NCBI RefSeq assembly: GCF_030077865.1
Contig: NZ_JASDDP010000020.1
Length of the DNA stretch: 42,579 nucleotides
Reading direction: 5' to 3' (one strand)
Origin: Mycoplasma_H phocimorsus
GTDB lineage: Bacteria > Bacillota_I > Bacilli_A > Mycoplasmatales > Metamycoplasmataceae
Below, in pieces: positions 28,760 through 40,621 of this stretch (the stretch's first letter is position 1; every line of letters starts with the position of its first letter). Both the position numbers and the translations under genes were made by a program. The notes under the pieces were generated by a model. It had not been told where the DNA came from. It worked only from the letters and a program-made list of their open reading frames with translations, and did not search any database.

Positions 28760-30823
28760 ATGGGATCGAAAAATAAATTATTAAAAATTAATTTAGCATT
28801 AATAACCTTGCCCATTTCAATTGGCACAACAGTTATTTCTTGTAGTTTTAATAAATACAATATTATATTTGAAGATGATAATAATGTAATTGCATTAAAT
28901 GAAAACGCTGATTATTATTTATCTAAATATGGAATGTATTTAAAAGAACCGATGTTAAAAGACGGTTATGAGTTTAAGGGATGAAAACTTAATGGTAAAT
29001 ATGTAAATAAAATTAAAAAAGGACATAGTGGAGATGTACTTATTTCTGTTGAGTATCAGAAAGTTAATTCCGAATATGATAAATATAAAAATAAGTATGA
29101 TACTTTACTTTCTATTTCTGATGATATATTAAAGGGTAAAGAGCTTTTTAATAAAAATGAATTTAAACAATTACTTAGTGAATTTTCTACTAAAAAATCT
29201 TTAGTAATAAGAAAAATAGAAGCATTAGAAAGAGATATTAAAGAGCAGGTTAAATCTGAATTTAATAATTATATTACAAGGAAAATTTCACAAACTTCCA
29301 AATACTCTAATTCTCATAAAGAACTTAATTTAAAAATTGATCAAGAAATGAAAGAATTTACTAAAGAGCTTGATAAATTTTTTTCTTCAGGTAGTTTTAG
29401 TAAACAAACTTTAGACACATATAAAGAAGAAATTAAAAACAAGTTTTTAAAATATGAGTTTGATAATATTAAGCTTGAAGATTCAATATCAAATGAAAAG
29501 CAATCTTCAATTAATCAGTTTATTACTAAAAACTTTAATGTTATTTTCAACTTTGATTCAAGAGTATCTTGAAAAGAATATGTTTCTAAATATAAAAGAG
29601 GTCTTGCTCTTTTAAAAGAAGTTAAACGCAAAAGTGAAAAAGAACAATTATTTGAAATATTTGAACAAAAAATTAAAGAATACAATATTAGTTTATTTGC
29701 TAATTTTGAAAGTCAAATTAACGCTAATTTTAATAATATAGACTTATTAAAAATACCAGTTGAATATATTAGCGTGTTTGATAATGAAATTCGTGAACAA
29801 TTTATCTTTTTACAAGAACAAAGCATAATTAATGCTCTTGATCTTCAAATGATTGAACTTAAAAATGAATTCTCAAGTAACTTTACCATTGAAAAAGGTA
29901 AAGCAATGATTGAAAAATTTTACAAACTTACAACCAAAGCATTATCATATATTTTTTCTCCAGATAAATATCAAGAAATTAAATTAAGAGAAAAATACTT
30001 TTTAGCTCAAGAAGCTGTTGAAGAATTTTTAAATAATTTTAATATATCAAAAGGATTTGTTGATAGTTTACTTGAACAAGTTATTAATAATGATATTGCA
30101 AATGAAGATATAAAAAATGCTGTATATGATCTTAAAAAATTAGTAAATGACTATTTTTTAAGTGGTAAAAGAAAAAAATTAAGCACTTCTGATATTACAA
30201 AAATTGCAGGTTCAATTATTGCTGGAGCAGGCGGAGTAGCTGGTGGTGCTTATTTAATTAGCAAAGGTCTTGAACTTAAAAAAGCTAATGATAATTTATT
30301 TTTAACTAAAGTAGGGTTAATTGACACTATTTCTAAACTTGAAATTAAAAATAATAAACATCATGATGTTACACCTTATTCTGCTGATACTAAAAGTTTA
30401 CAAATGCTTTTTGATAAAGAAATAAGAAATGCTTTAGTTAAGGAAGAATTAAAAAATCAATTTCCTGAAGTAAAAGGAGCTGAAAATAAAGTTTCATGAA
30501 GACTTAAAGATCGAGGAACTACAGAAAGCGGAAAGCTTAAAGATACTAAAATTGAAGTTTGATATGGCTATTCAGATCCAAAAGTTATTACTATTAATGA
30601 AATTAAGGGATTTAAAACGGACGCTGAAATTTTAGAAGATATTGCTAATATAGAAACAGCTGAATTTAGAAATAAATCTTCTATTTTAGCTACTGAAGCA
30701 TTTAATGGACCTAAACAGGTTATGGAAGAAGAATTGTTATCAACTGAAGAAGCAAGTCAGACAACAAATGAATATTTTCAAAAACATGTTTACAATTTAA
30801 ATTTACCTTCAGGTGTTAAATAA
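28760..30823 (+). CDS. Lipoprotein N-terminal part of a pullulanase, ended by in-frame TAA
   Basis: 687 codons encode a lipoprotein front end. The signal peptide has its lipobox at VISC (Cys28). An InlB/Listeria-Bacteroides-type repeat follows (MLKDGYEFKGWKLNGKYVNKI, then GHSGDVLISVEYQ). A long Lys/Glu-rich helical region leads to a Gly/Ala-rich hydrophobic stretch at about residues 482-500 (IAGSIIAGAGGVAGGAYL). TGA codes for Trp. The TAA at 30821-30823 stops it, but the same frame continues for another 1,543 codons into a type I pullulanase, so this is most likely the first half of one ancestral protein. AGAGGT precedes the ATG. The repeat-plus-glycine-helix design recurs in the four paralogues downstream. 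Confidence 0.75.
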
Positions 30824-33800
30824 AAACTTGTTGAGCCTGGAACTGCTTCAAATTCAGGTAGAAAAATAGGTGAATCTATTATTGAATTATATTTCCGTGA
30901 AAACGATAATAATGCAACTTCAAAGAAAAAAGTTTATCTCAATGGATTTTCGGAGTTTAAAAAAGATAATAATGAAGCAGATCTAGAAAAAGAAATAACA
31001 CTTTATTTTAGATCTAAAAAGACAGACAATAATAATATAGATAAAAATAATTATACAAAATATTGAGGCGCTCATTTTTGAGGTGATGCATGAACTGAAG
31101 AACCAATTGATTTAAATCTAAATTCTAAAAAATTTAGTGAAATTGCAGAAAATTCTAGTAATGGAGAAAATGGAGATTTCAAAAAATTAGAAGTTACAGT
31201 TAAAGCTAATAAGGATTTATGATTTATTATTCATAGAGATAATAACAAAAATAATGAAGCAATGCTTCTTGATACTTCTCATGATAAGTTTTGATTTAAT
31301 GAAGGAGATCCTAATCCGCATTATTCAAAACCCAATTATTGATTAGAAAGATTTGAAAGAGTTGCTTATGATGAGCTTGAAATAGAGCTAAGGGGTGATA
31401 ACGCCAATTCTAATAATAATGGTGATAAGCTTCAAATTTTTAATGCATTAGATAAGTACAACTCATTAGTGCCGATAGATAAAAAATATTATAAAGTTAC
31501 TAAACAAGAATTACAAGAAAATGGCAAAAATAAAAGGGTATTATTTAAAGTTAAATTAAGTAAAGAATACTTAAAAAAACCTAGTAAACATTATGACAAA
31601 ATAGATTTAGGTGATGTTTTTACCGCAAGTTATGATAATGAAAATTTAGGTGCAGCAACTTATGCAAGAAGATTGTTTGAAGGTGATGAATATACATATG
31701 ATACAGATTATATGTGATATTGAACGCCTGATTTAGGTGCTAATATGATTAGTTCAACCGAAGTAGAAGTTAAGTTGTGAGCACCAGCTTCAAAAACAGT
31801 CCATATTCAACTTTATGATAAAAATAATCATAATCAAAAAGTGGGTAAACCAATAGCACTTACTCAAGGTGATAAAAAAAATGAAAGAATTTGAAGCACC
31901 AAAATTCATACCCAAATGCCTGAATTATATTGAGAATTTCCGTATTTTGCCTCTTTAGATGGTTATTATTATGAATATATTTTAAATATGAATACTAAAT
32001 ATGAAAAAATAGTATTAGACCCATATGCAAAATCTATGGCAGCACACAAACCAGGTGAAGTAGGTAAAGGTGCATTTGTAGATATGAATTCTTCAAGAGC
32101 GGGAATTTATAACCTTTCAAAATCGCAAGGAATTTTTTCAGGTGGTCTTGAAGGTAAACTGAATAAAATGATTGGTTATGAAGTTCATGTTAGAGATTAT
32201 ACAATCTCTAGAGATGATGTTTCTTATAAAGGAACATTTAAAGGTATGACAAATTGGGATGCTGGAATTGAATATCTTAAAGATTTAGGTATTACACATG
32301 TTCAGTTTCTTCCATTGCAAAATTATTCTTCCGTTGATGAAACTTCACAGAGTTGAACTAATGGGGATGGCACTCATACAACTGATGGTCAAAAAACTGA
32401 TAAAAATCCTGAAGGTGATGTATATACCAGAACCAAAGCCCCTAATTATAATTGAGGTTATGATCCTCATAACTACTTTACAATTGAAGGATGACTTTCT
32501 TCAGATCCTAAAGATCCATATTCAAGAATTTCTGAATTAAGAACGCTTATTAAGAAATTACATGATAACGGCATTGGAGTTATTGCCGATGTTGTTTATA
32601 ACCATATGGCTGAAAATTGATTTTTAGATAATATTGTTCCTAATCATTATTTCAGAAGACCAGGAGGACCTACACCCGTAGGAGGTCCTGCTTTAGCTTC
32701 TGAAAATAAAATGGCTAGAAAAATAATTATTGAAAGTGCTAAATGATTAGTAGATCAATATGGTGTAGATGGTTTTAGATTTGACTTAATGGGATTTATT
32801 GATAAAGAAACAATTAGATTAATTAAAGACAAAGTTAAAACTCCTGATGGCCATGATTTGATTATGTATGGAGAGTCTTGAGATTTTTCTGATTTACCTA
32901 AAGAACAACGTCTTGTTAAAGGCGAAACTAAAGCGCTTGAAGGTGGAGTTCCTGGAGTTGGCTACTTCAATGATACTATTAGAGATACTATTAAAGGTCA
33001 AGTAGGAGACCATGAAGGTACTAAATTAGGATGAGTACATCAAACTGATTTAGATAATGGATGAAAAGCAACTAGAGATATAAGAGCAGCATTATTAGCT
33101 GGTATTAGCAGACATGCACAAAAAGCAAAAAATGGCTCTAATGAAGAAATGGGTGAAAATTATGCTGATATTTTAATGCAAGGTAATGATCCTGACAATA
33201 GATGAAATAAAGATGGTATTAAAACAAACTATATTAATTTCACTAATGAACCAAATGAAGCTATTCAATATCAAACCATCCATGATGGATATACTTTATG
33301 AGATAAGCTTAATATAGCTAGTCCCAAGAAATATACACATGAAGAAGAGAAAAGTAAAAATAAAAATAAAAATGGCTATGATCCAACTATAGAACAAAAA
33401 GAAATAGATTATAAAATCAAATTAGCCAAACAATCTTTAGGACTAATGTTTGCTGGTCAAGGTAGAATTGTTTTACAAGGTGGAGATGAAATTGGCAGAA
33501 CAAAACCGCTTTCATTAGGGGATGCTAACCCTGATCGTGCTGAAGGCAGCACTAATGCCATTAGAAAAGAAGCTTTACCAGATATTTTACATAAAGAAAC
33601 AGGTAGAGCAAGAGTTATTGTAGATTATAAATATCATGATAACTCATATAATGCTTCTGACTGAGCAAATTCATATAAGTGAAAACGTTTTGATAAAAAC
33701 TTTGCTGGTGGTGCATTTGTTGATTTACATAAATATGTAAAAGATGTTATAAAACTAAGAAAAGAAAATTATGAATTTAGATTTGAAACTGCTCAAGAGA

Positions 33801-35455
33801 TAGTAGATAACTTTAGATTTATAGGTGGTAAAAATAATAACCATAATGTTGAAGGCGAATATAAATCAGAAAGCAATTTAAGTTCTCTATTCCAAGATAA
33901 TAAAGCTAAAGTTATTGTTTTCAATATTAAAAATGGAAAAGAAAAAACACAACAAGAAGTTGAAGGAAATATAAGTAATGAGAAGTTAAAATTTAAAATA
34001 AATGATAGAAATGTAAATGAAAAAGAATTTGAATTAAATATTGATAAAAAAAACATTAATAGAGATAAAACGATTTATGTTAATTGATTAACTTTAAAAG
34101 ATCGTGAAAATAATTTGAGAAACAATAATAATGTAATTCTTTTAAACAATACTAAACCATATAACCAAGATAATAATGCTGATAAAGTTATTCAGTATCG
34201 CATACAAGCTAATGCTAATAAAAATTATTCTCAATTTATAGTTATGTCAAATCCTTTTGATGATGCTATTTTAATAAATGAACAAATTGATGAATCTTGA
34301 GAACTATTAATAGGCGAAAATGGTAAACCGGAATTAATTACACAAGAAGATAAAGAAAGAGGCTATGTAGTAGGAACACCGATTGCTCCAGCTCATAGCA
34401 CCGTAATATTAGGAAAAAGAAGAAAATTTAAAGCTAGTAAAAATACACCTGAAAAAGTAAAAGAATCTGCTATTAATGCTTTTTTTTCAGAAAAAGGCAC
34501 CAAACTTTCATTCGAAGATGTAAATAATAATGATAATAATCAATTTGAAGGAAAAATTGATTGAAATCTGCCTGAAGGTTATACAGCACAAATTACTAAG
34601 GTAGAAAAAAAAGTAAAAAGTGATAATACTACTAGTGGTGTTCTTATAACTTATAATATTCAAGCAACAAATACTTCAAGCAGAAAAAAAAGATCAATTG
34701 ATTCACAATCTATTGAAAAACAACTTTGAATACCAGAATATTTATTTAAAAACAAATTAACCAATTTAGCTGAAAATGTTGAAGTTAAATTAAATGATAA
34801 ATTATTAAATCTTACTTGAGATGAAGTAAAAAGACGTCATCTTGATTTTATTAAGAAAAATTTAATATTCACTAATATTAAAGAACAAAAATTGTTCTTT
34901 AATAACTTAGAAGTTAAAATAGAAGATAATCAAATTAGAGTTAATTTTGATATATATAATGATGAAACTTATAATAGGTCTAATTCACATAGAGTGAATA
35001 GAAACATTTCTAAAATGTTATTTAAAAATGAAGCTATTTATTTAGATTATTTAATTCTTAATTTTGATCAAGAATGAGGTGATTGAGGTCTCCACGTTTG
35101 AGAAGATGGATTTAAATATGCTTATAGAACTACACATGCTAGTTTCACGGATAATGTAAAACCTTCTAATAATAAAGAGCAATCATTCGGCTCATTACCA
35201 GAATGAAATGAAAATAATTGAAAATTTAAAAACAAAAAAATTGTTTTTAAAAATATAAATATTAAACAAATTAGTGAATTTGTAATTCATAAAAATAATA
35301 ATGAAAAATCATTTAACGGCGGTAATTTAAAATGACCAATTAATGATATGCTAAAAAAAGTTAATAAAGGTGGAGTTGCAATAGCTGAATATTGAGTGAA
35401 AAAAGATGATTATAAAGTGTATGCAGATAGTAACCATACAAAGGCTGTTAATTAA
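30824..35455 (+). pseudogene. Type I pullulanase (GH13) part, separated from its signal by a stop codon
   Basis: 1,543 codons in the same frame as the preceding lipoprotein, without an obvious own start; the first in-frame ATG is at 31262. The order is a CBM41-like module (KYWGAHFWGDAW), an N-terminal beta domain, then the GH13 barrel. Numbered on the joined frame, it carries the type I pullulanase signature YNWGYDP (1230-1236), region I DVVYNH (1277-1282), GFRFDLMG with nucleophile Asp1342, YGESW with acid/base Glu1372, and IHDGYTLWDKL with His1508-Asp1509. A long tail with RKKRS and a second CBM41-like module (WGDWGLHVWEDG, about 2106) follow. The enzyme would cut alpha-1,6 branches of glycogen. 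All catalytic residues are kept, so the interruption looks recent, programmed or erroneous. Confidence 0.8.
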
Positions 35456-35716
35456 ATAATATTAGCATAATAAAAATAATAATTTTTATATTAATACACT
35501 GCTTTATCATGTTTAATTATTTAGCGGTTTATTTTCATAATATATTATTTTAAAGTATTTTTAAATTATTAATTTTTTAATGTTTATTATAAAGATATTT
35601 TGTAAATATATATTTATAATATATAAATTAAAAAAACATTTTAATTAAATATATTATCTTTATTTAACAAATAAAATATTTTAAAATGTATTTAATTTAA
35701 TAATTAAGGTGTTAAT
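35456..35716. other. AT-only intergenic stretch
   Basis: 261 bp, almost pure A/T, with no ORF and no convincing hairpin. It separates the pullulanase from the first paralogue and includes the ribosome binding site AAGGTG for the latter. Confidence 0.4.
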
Positions 35717-36997
35717 ATGAAAATAAATAAAATAATATTAGGAATATTATCAGCATTGTGCTTATCAACTAATTTTTTAATTAGTGCTGCTGTAATTGAA
35801 AATAATACTTATGAAATAAAATATGAAAATATAAATAATATTGAAACTAATAATTTAATAAGTAAATTCGATTCTACACAGAATACTAAATTAACAAAAG
35901 CAAAAGCAAAAGAGGGATTTATATTTTTAGGTTGAAAAACAAATAATGGCACAACAATCGATATAATACCAAGTGGATTTAATAAGAATATTGTATTATC
36001 ACCTATTTTGATTAATGAATATAATAGTTATTCTACTATCAAAAAATTATTTTTAGATAGTTCAAAGGAAATTTATTACGATACAAAAATAAAACAAATT
36101 AATCAATTAATTAATAATGAAGAAAATACATTTGGGCATGAAAAATATCAATTACAAAAATTAATTGTTGAAGCAATTAATAATTTTGATAATGAAGTAA
36201 TACAAGATGATATGCCTAATTCGGAGTTTAGAATTGGCAGTCATGCTTCTAGCGAATCAAAAGTTAGTGTAAATCGAATAGAAAAAGCAAAATATGTAAT
36301 CACAAAAACTTTTAATAAAGAAGTTTCAGTTTGAAGTTTACTTTGAAAAAAAGTAAAGGGATGATGAAATGACTGAATGAGTACAGTATTTTATGGTTTA
36401 GTTGGCGCGGGAGCAACAATAGGAATTGGTTATTCAGTATATACAGCTTATTGAAATAATAAAACAAATTTTAAACTTGAAAAAGAAGAAAATTTAAAAA
36501 TAACATTAGAACTTTATCCTGAAAAGGATATTAACATTAATAATTGATATGCTCATTTTTATAATGGAGGAAAATCTGTAGTTAATGATTGTTCGCTAAA
36601 AAGAAAATTTAAAAACAATTCTAGTAATGGATCAAATAGAAAATTTGTATCTATTTCATATATTTTAAGAAATGGCCCAACAAACCCAAAATTACTTTTA
36701 TATAATTTAGATAATAATGATTTAGATACAAATGTTTTTCCTATTAAATATTATTATCCAGGAGAAAATAAAATTTCTTTCTATAAACATGATGATAAAA
36801 ATAAAAAATTAGGTGAACTATTTATAAAAAGAGAAATAATAACAGATGATGATTTATTAAAAATGTATACAAAAACTGTAAATTGTACGGAATGTAAATG
36901 CAACTCTTCTTGTTGAACAGCTATTGATGAAAAAAAATCTTGCATAGCAATTGAAGAAATAGATAAAAATAATAATAATCACAAGAAAATAGAATAA
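35717..36997 (+). CDS. Cys-tailed membrane protein paralogue 1
   Basis: 426 residues, no known family. The N-terminal signal or anchor helix (about 5-25) lacks a proper lipobox. An InlB-like repeat follows (KAKAKEGFIFLGWKTNNGT, about 55-75), then a helical region (KYQLQKLIVEAINNFDN), a Trp-rich amphipathic stretch (VWSLLWKKVKGWWNDW), and a Gly-rich transmembrane helix at about 225-246 (FYGLVGAGATIGIGY). Beyond this lies a beta-rich domain (LKITLELYPEKD ... KLLLYNLDN ... YYYPGENKISFY) ending in one cysteine unit (CTECKCNSSCW ... SCIAIEE). The positive-inside rule places the C-terminal part in the cytosol. It is the most diverged member of a tandem family of four. AAGGTG precedes the ATG. Confidence 0.82.
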
Positions 36998-37109
36998 TAC
37001 AACAAAATTCAAGACAAAATTATATTACACTATAACTATTTGTTATATTTTTTGATTTAAATTTCTTTGAATTACTTTATATATAAATTTATTTATATAT
37101 AAGCTAGAC

Positions 37110-37130
37110 TGTGAGGCATTTGATCTCACA
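37110..37130. terminator. Small hairpin between paralogues 1 and 2
   Basis: TGTGAG / CTCACA stem with a 9-nt loop and a weak T-rich tail (GGATTTTATTT). It may be a weak terminator of paralogue 1. Confidence 0.35.
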
Positions 37131-37170
37131 ATGTAGGATTTTATTTATATAAATAAAATTTTTGGAAAAT

Positions 37171-37222
37171 AATAATTTTTGTAAATATGTATATTGTTAT
37201 TATTATTAAATAAGGCGTCAAT
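37171..37222 (+). repeat. Conserved 5' flank, copy 1 (before paralogue 2)
   Basis: TTTTTGTAAATAT, then ATATTGTTATTATTATTAAA, then TAAGGCGTCAAT lead into the ATG. It is nearly identical to the flanks at 38661 and 40622, and it includes four TTA units and the ribosome binding site. Confidence 0.75.
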
Positions 37223-38494
37223 ATGAAGGTAAAAAATATGATAAAGTGAATAAGTTCAACTGTAGGGATAACATCAAGTTTTTTAATTAGTGCATCAGTT
37301 AGTAATTCTCATATTTATGAAATACAATATGTGAATACTGATAACATTGATGTTAATAATTTAACTAGAAAATACAATTCAAATGTAGAGACAAAATTAA
37401 TTAAAGCAAAAGCAAAAAATGGATTTATATTTTCAGGTTGAAAATTAAAAGATGAAACAATAATAGATACGATAGCAGTTGGCACTCAAGAAAATATTAT
37501 ATTATCACCAGTTTTAATAAATGAATATCCAAATTACTTTTCTATCAAGAATTTATTTATTGATAGTTCATCAAAAATTAATTTTGATATTAGAGTAATT
37601 AAAATTAAACAATTAATTGCTAAAGAAGAATTAGCTTTTGGTAATGAAAAGTATCAATTACAAAAATTAATTGTTGAAGCAATTAATAATTTTGATAATA
37701 AATTAATGCAAGATATTATGTTTGACACTCAGTTTGCAAGTGGTAGTCATGTTTCTAATAAAGTGAACACTATAAGAGATAGAACCTCTGTTTCTATATC
37801 AAATTCTGAAACTACTTCAGTTTGAGGATTACTTTGGAAAGAAGTAAAAAGTTGATGAAACAATTGACTGGGTACAGCATTTTATGGTCTAATTGGAGTA
37901 GGCGCAACAATAGGAATTGGCTATTTAGCATATACAGCTTATTGAAAAAATAAAAGAAATTTTAAATTAAAAAATGGAGATGGGTTAAAAATAACATTAG
38001 AACTTTATCCTGAAAAAGAAAATAATAAGAATAATGGACATTGATATGGGCGTTTTTATAATGTCGACTCTTCAATAGAAACAAAATGTGAATGCCAAAG
38101 AAGATTTAAAAAGTGCAATAACGGGAATAATAATGCACCATTTTCGATTTCTTGCATATTAACTAATGGGCCTACAAAGCCTAGTTTATTTTTATATAAT
38201 TTAGATGATAAAAATAATGAACAATTTTATATGAAATATAGGTTTCCAATTAAAGATTATTATCCAGGAAGTAATAAAATTTCAATTTTTGGATATAAAA
38301 ATGGTAGTAGTGCAAAAGAAAAATTAGGTGATTTAATTATAATTAGAGAAATAGTAACAGATAATTATATTAATGAATGTTGTGTTGTTACAACAACTCA
38401 GCCACAATGTAAACATAATTCGGAATGCTGTAATAAAGAAAATGATAAAAAACAATGTTGCATAGCTGTAGAAGCTAAAAAAACTAGCAATTAA
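37223..38494 (+). CDS. Cys-tailed membrane protein paralogue 2
   Basis: 423 residues with the same layout as the neighbours. The N-terminal helix is followed by LISASVSNS, the repeat is KAKAKNGFIFSGWKLKDET, and a conserved helix has KYQLQKLIVEAINNFDN. The Trp-rich block is VWGLLWKEVKSWWNNW, the transmembrane helix spans about residues 220-241 (FYGLIGVGATIGIGYLAY), and the beta-rich domain contains KCECQRRFKKC. The tail is cysteine-rich (INECCVV, CKHNSECCNKENDKKQCC). The first roughly 180 residues closely match copies 3 and 4. Eight Trp codons are TGA and one is TGG. Function unknown. Confidence 0.85.
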
Positions 38495-38660
38495 ATAATT
38501 TTTTAAATAGTAAGTAAAACTTTTTGCATTTTAATCAATAATTATTAAATGTGCGCTTATAACTTTGAAGCTTAGGAAAAGATATAATAAAAAATTATCA
38601 AATGCATAAGTTTTGTAATTGGCAATTCTTTTGAGGAAATTATATTTGTATAAATAAAAT

Positions 38661-38708
38661 TTTTTTGTAAATATACATATTGTTATTATTATTAAATAAG
38701 GTGGCAAT
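38661..38708 (+). repeat. Conserved 5' flank, copy 2 (before paralogue 3)
   Basis: Same sequence as at 37171-37222 with minor changes (TTTTTTGTAAATATACATATTG begins it), four TTA units, and ribosome binding site AAGGTGG. Confidence 0.75.
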
Positions 38709-40160
38709 ATGAATGTAAAAAAAATAATAAGGTGGATAAGCACAACTGTAGGGATAACATCAAGTTTTTTAATTAGTGCATTAACTAATAACTCTCATAC
38801 ATATGAAATACAATATGAAAACACCGACAATATTGATGTTAATAATTTAACTAGAAAATATAATTCAAATGTAGAAACAAAATTAGTTAAACCAAAAGCA
38901 AAAAATGGATTTATATTTTCGGGTTGAAAATTAAAAGATGAAACAATAATAGAAACCATAGCAGTTGGCACTCAAGAAAATATTATATTATCACCAGTTT
39001 TAATAAATGAATATCCAAATTACTCTAATATCAAGAATTTATTTATTGATAGTTCATCAAAAATTAATTTTGATATTAGAGTAATTAAAATTAAACAATT
39101 AATTACTAAAGAAGAATTAGCTTTTGGTAATGAAAAGTATCAATTACAAAAATTAATAGTTGAATTAATTAATAATTTTGATAATAAATTAATGCAAGAT
39201 ATTATGTTTGATTCTCATTTTGTAAGTGGCAGTCATGCCTCTAGTACAATTAATGTTGAAACAATAGAAAAAATAAAAAAAGTAAATGTGAAAACTTTTA
39301 GTAAAGAAGTTTCAGTTTGAGAATTGCTTTGGTTTGAATTAAAAGATTGATGAAACAATTGATTGGGCACAGCATTTTATGGCCTAGTTGGAGTAGGTGC
39401 AACAATAGGAATTGGTTATTCAGCATATACATCTTATTGAAAAAATAAAAGAAATTTTAAACTGAAAGATGGAGAAAACTTAAAAATAACATTAGAACTT
39501 CATCCTGAAAATGGTGTTAAATCAGAAGATTGATATGCATTGTTTTATAATGGCAAATCAACATTAGAAACAAGTTGTTCATGTCAAAGAAAATTTATAA
39601 AAAATAATTCAAATGAAAACAATTCCAAACCTTCTGTTTCATATATTTTGAGAAACAATCCATTAATTCCTAAATTACTTTTATATAATGAAAAAGATAG
39701 TTCATTAGATTCAGAATGATTTTGAATTAAGGATTATTATGAAGGAACTAATACAGTACCATTTTATAAGCATGGAGGTAAAAAAGAAAAATTAGGAAAT
39801 CTAGTTATAAAAAGAGAAATAATAGATGATAAAAAATTATGTGAAATGTATACAAATGAAAAAAATTTTATAACATGTGAATGTAAGTCTTTAAAATGTA
39901 AAAATAATAATGAAGTTAAAAAATGTCATATTGCAATTGAAAAGAAAAAATGCAATATATGTACTAATAATGAAAATGGTCAAGAAGAATGTAAATGTAA
40001 ATTTTTATGCTGTACAATTAATAAAGAAGGAAAAACATGTTGTATTAATATTGAAAACAATGAATGTAATATGCATACTAATCAAGAAAAATGCAAATGT
40101 AAAACATTATGTTGCGCAACTAATAAAAGTGATAAAAAATGCTGCATTGTTATTGAATAA
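38709..40160 (+). CDS. Cys-tailed membrane protein paralogue 3 with expanded cysteine repeats
   Basis: 483 residues, the longest member. The front end is nearly the same as in copies 2 and 4: repeat PKAKNGFIFSGWKLKDET, helix KYQLQKLIVELINNFDN, Trp-rich VWELLWFELKDWWNNW, and transmembrane helix FYGLVGVGATIGIGYSAY. The beta-rich domain has SCSCQRKF. From about residue 390 the tail holds about 19 cysteines in three units, two of them with the core CKCKxLCC-x2-NK-x2-K-x-CCI, separated by Asn/Glu-rich spacers. Such density is rare in mycoplasma proteins and suggests metal binding or redox sensing, most likely cytosolic by topology. Function unknown. Confidence 0.85.
39876..40157 (+). repeat. Tandem cysteine-motif repeat in paralogue 3
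   Basis: Three units start at 39876, 39990 and 40092 (spacing 38 and 34 codons; the last is 22 codons). Units 2 and 3 begin CKCKFLCC and CKCKTLCC, and unit 1 begins CECKSLKC. Each ends in a block like CCIxIE or CHIAIE. Confidence 0.8.
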
Positions 40161-40489
40161 AAACTAAATTATAAAATTTTTAATAATGCACAAAGAAATT
40201 AATATTTAAAAAATAAATAATTCAGTTTTAGACTAAGACATTAAGAGGTACTTTATTCTTTAATTTTAAATTGTTAATTGTTTTAAAATGTTTTATTTAT
40301 TAAATAAATAAAGAATACAAAAGAAATAGTATTGTAAATAAAATGACTAATGATAAATTTATCCATATCCTTAATTCAAAGCAATTATGGTAGAAAATTG
40401 TAACAGACACTTATATATAAGAACTGAATGACTTACTTGAGAACATTTCAAAAGATAATTTATGATGATGTTAAAGATACATTAAATGC

Positions 40490-40534
40490 AAAGATCAAAT
40501 ATAAAAATTTTAATTTCTATATTTGATCTTTTTA
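40490..40534. terminator. Terminator within the gap before paralogue 4
   Basis: A 14-bp perfect stem AAAGATCAAATATA / TATATTTGATCTTT with a 14-nt loop and T tract. It is a strong intrinsic terminator although no intact gene directly precedes it. Confidence 0.8.
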
Positions 40535-40621
40535 TTAATTTGAAAATGAAAGAATAAAGTTATTTTTTGTATTTTTATTATTAATTATTAAATGTATGTT
40601 TATAGTTTTAAATTTTTTAAA

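Noticed and set aside
33793..34056. Minus-strand Phe/Ser/Leu-rich frame opposite the pullulanase
   Set aside because: Antisense of a Lys/Glu/Asn-rich coding region always yields such composition; no start site or context.
37180..37220. TTA repeat tract as a phase-variation switch like the GAA tract of vlhA genes
   Set aside because: All three copies have exactly four units and no length variation can be seen in one genome; noted only as a possibility.
39910..40167. Overlapping 85-residue frame in the cysteine-repeat region of paralogue 3
   Set aside because: It is the +1 frame of the cysteine repeat with Lys/Asn/Val-rich composition and no ribosome site; the main frame is continuous with the rest of paralogue 3.
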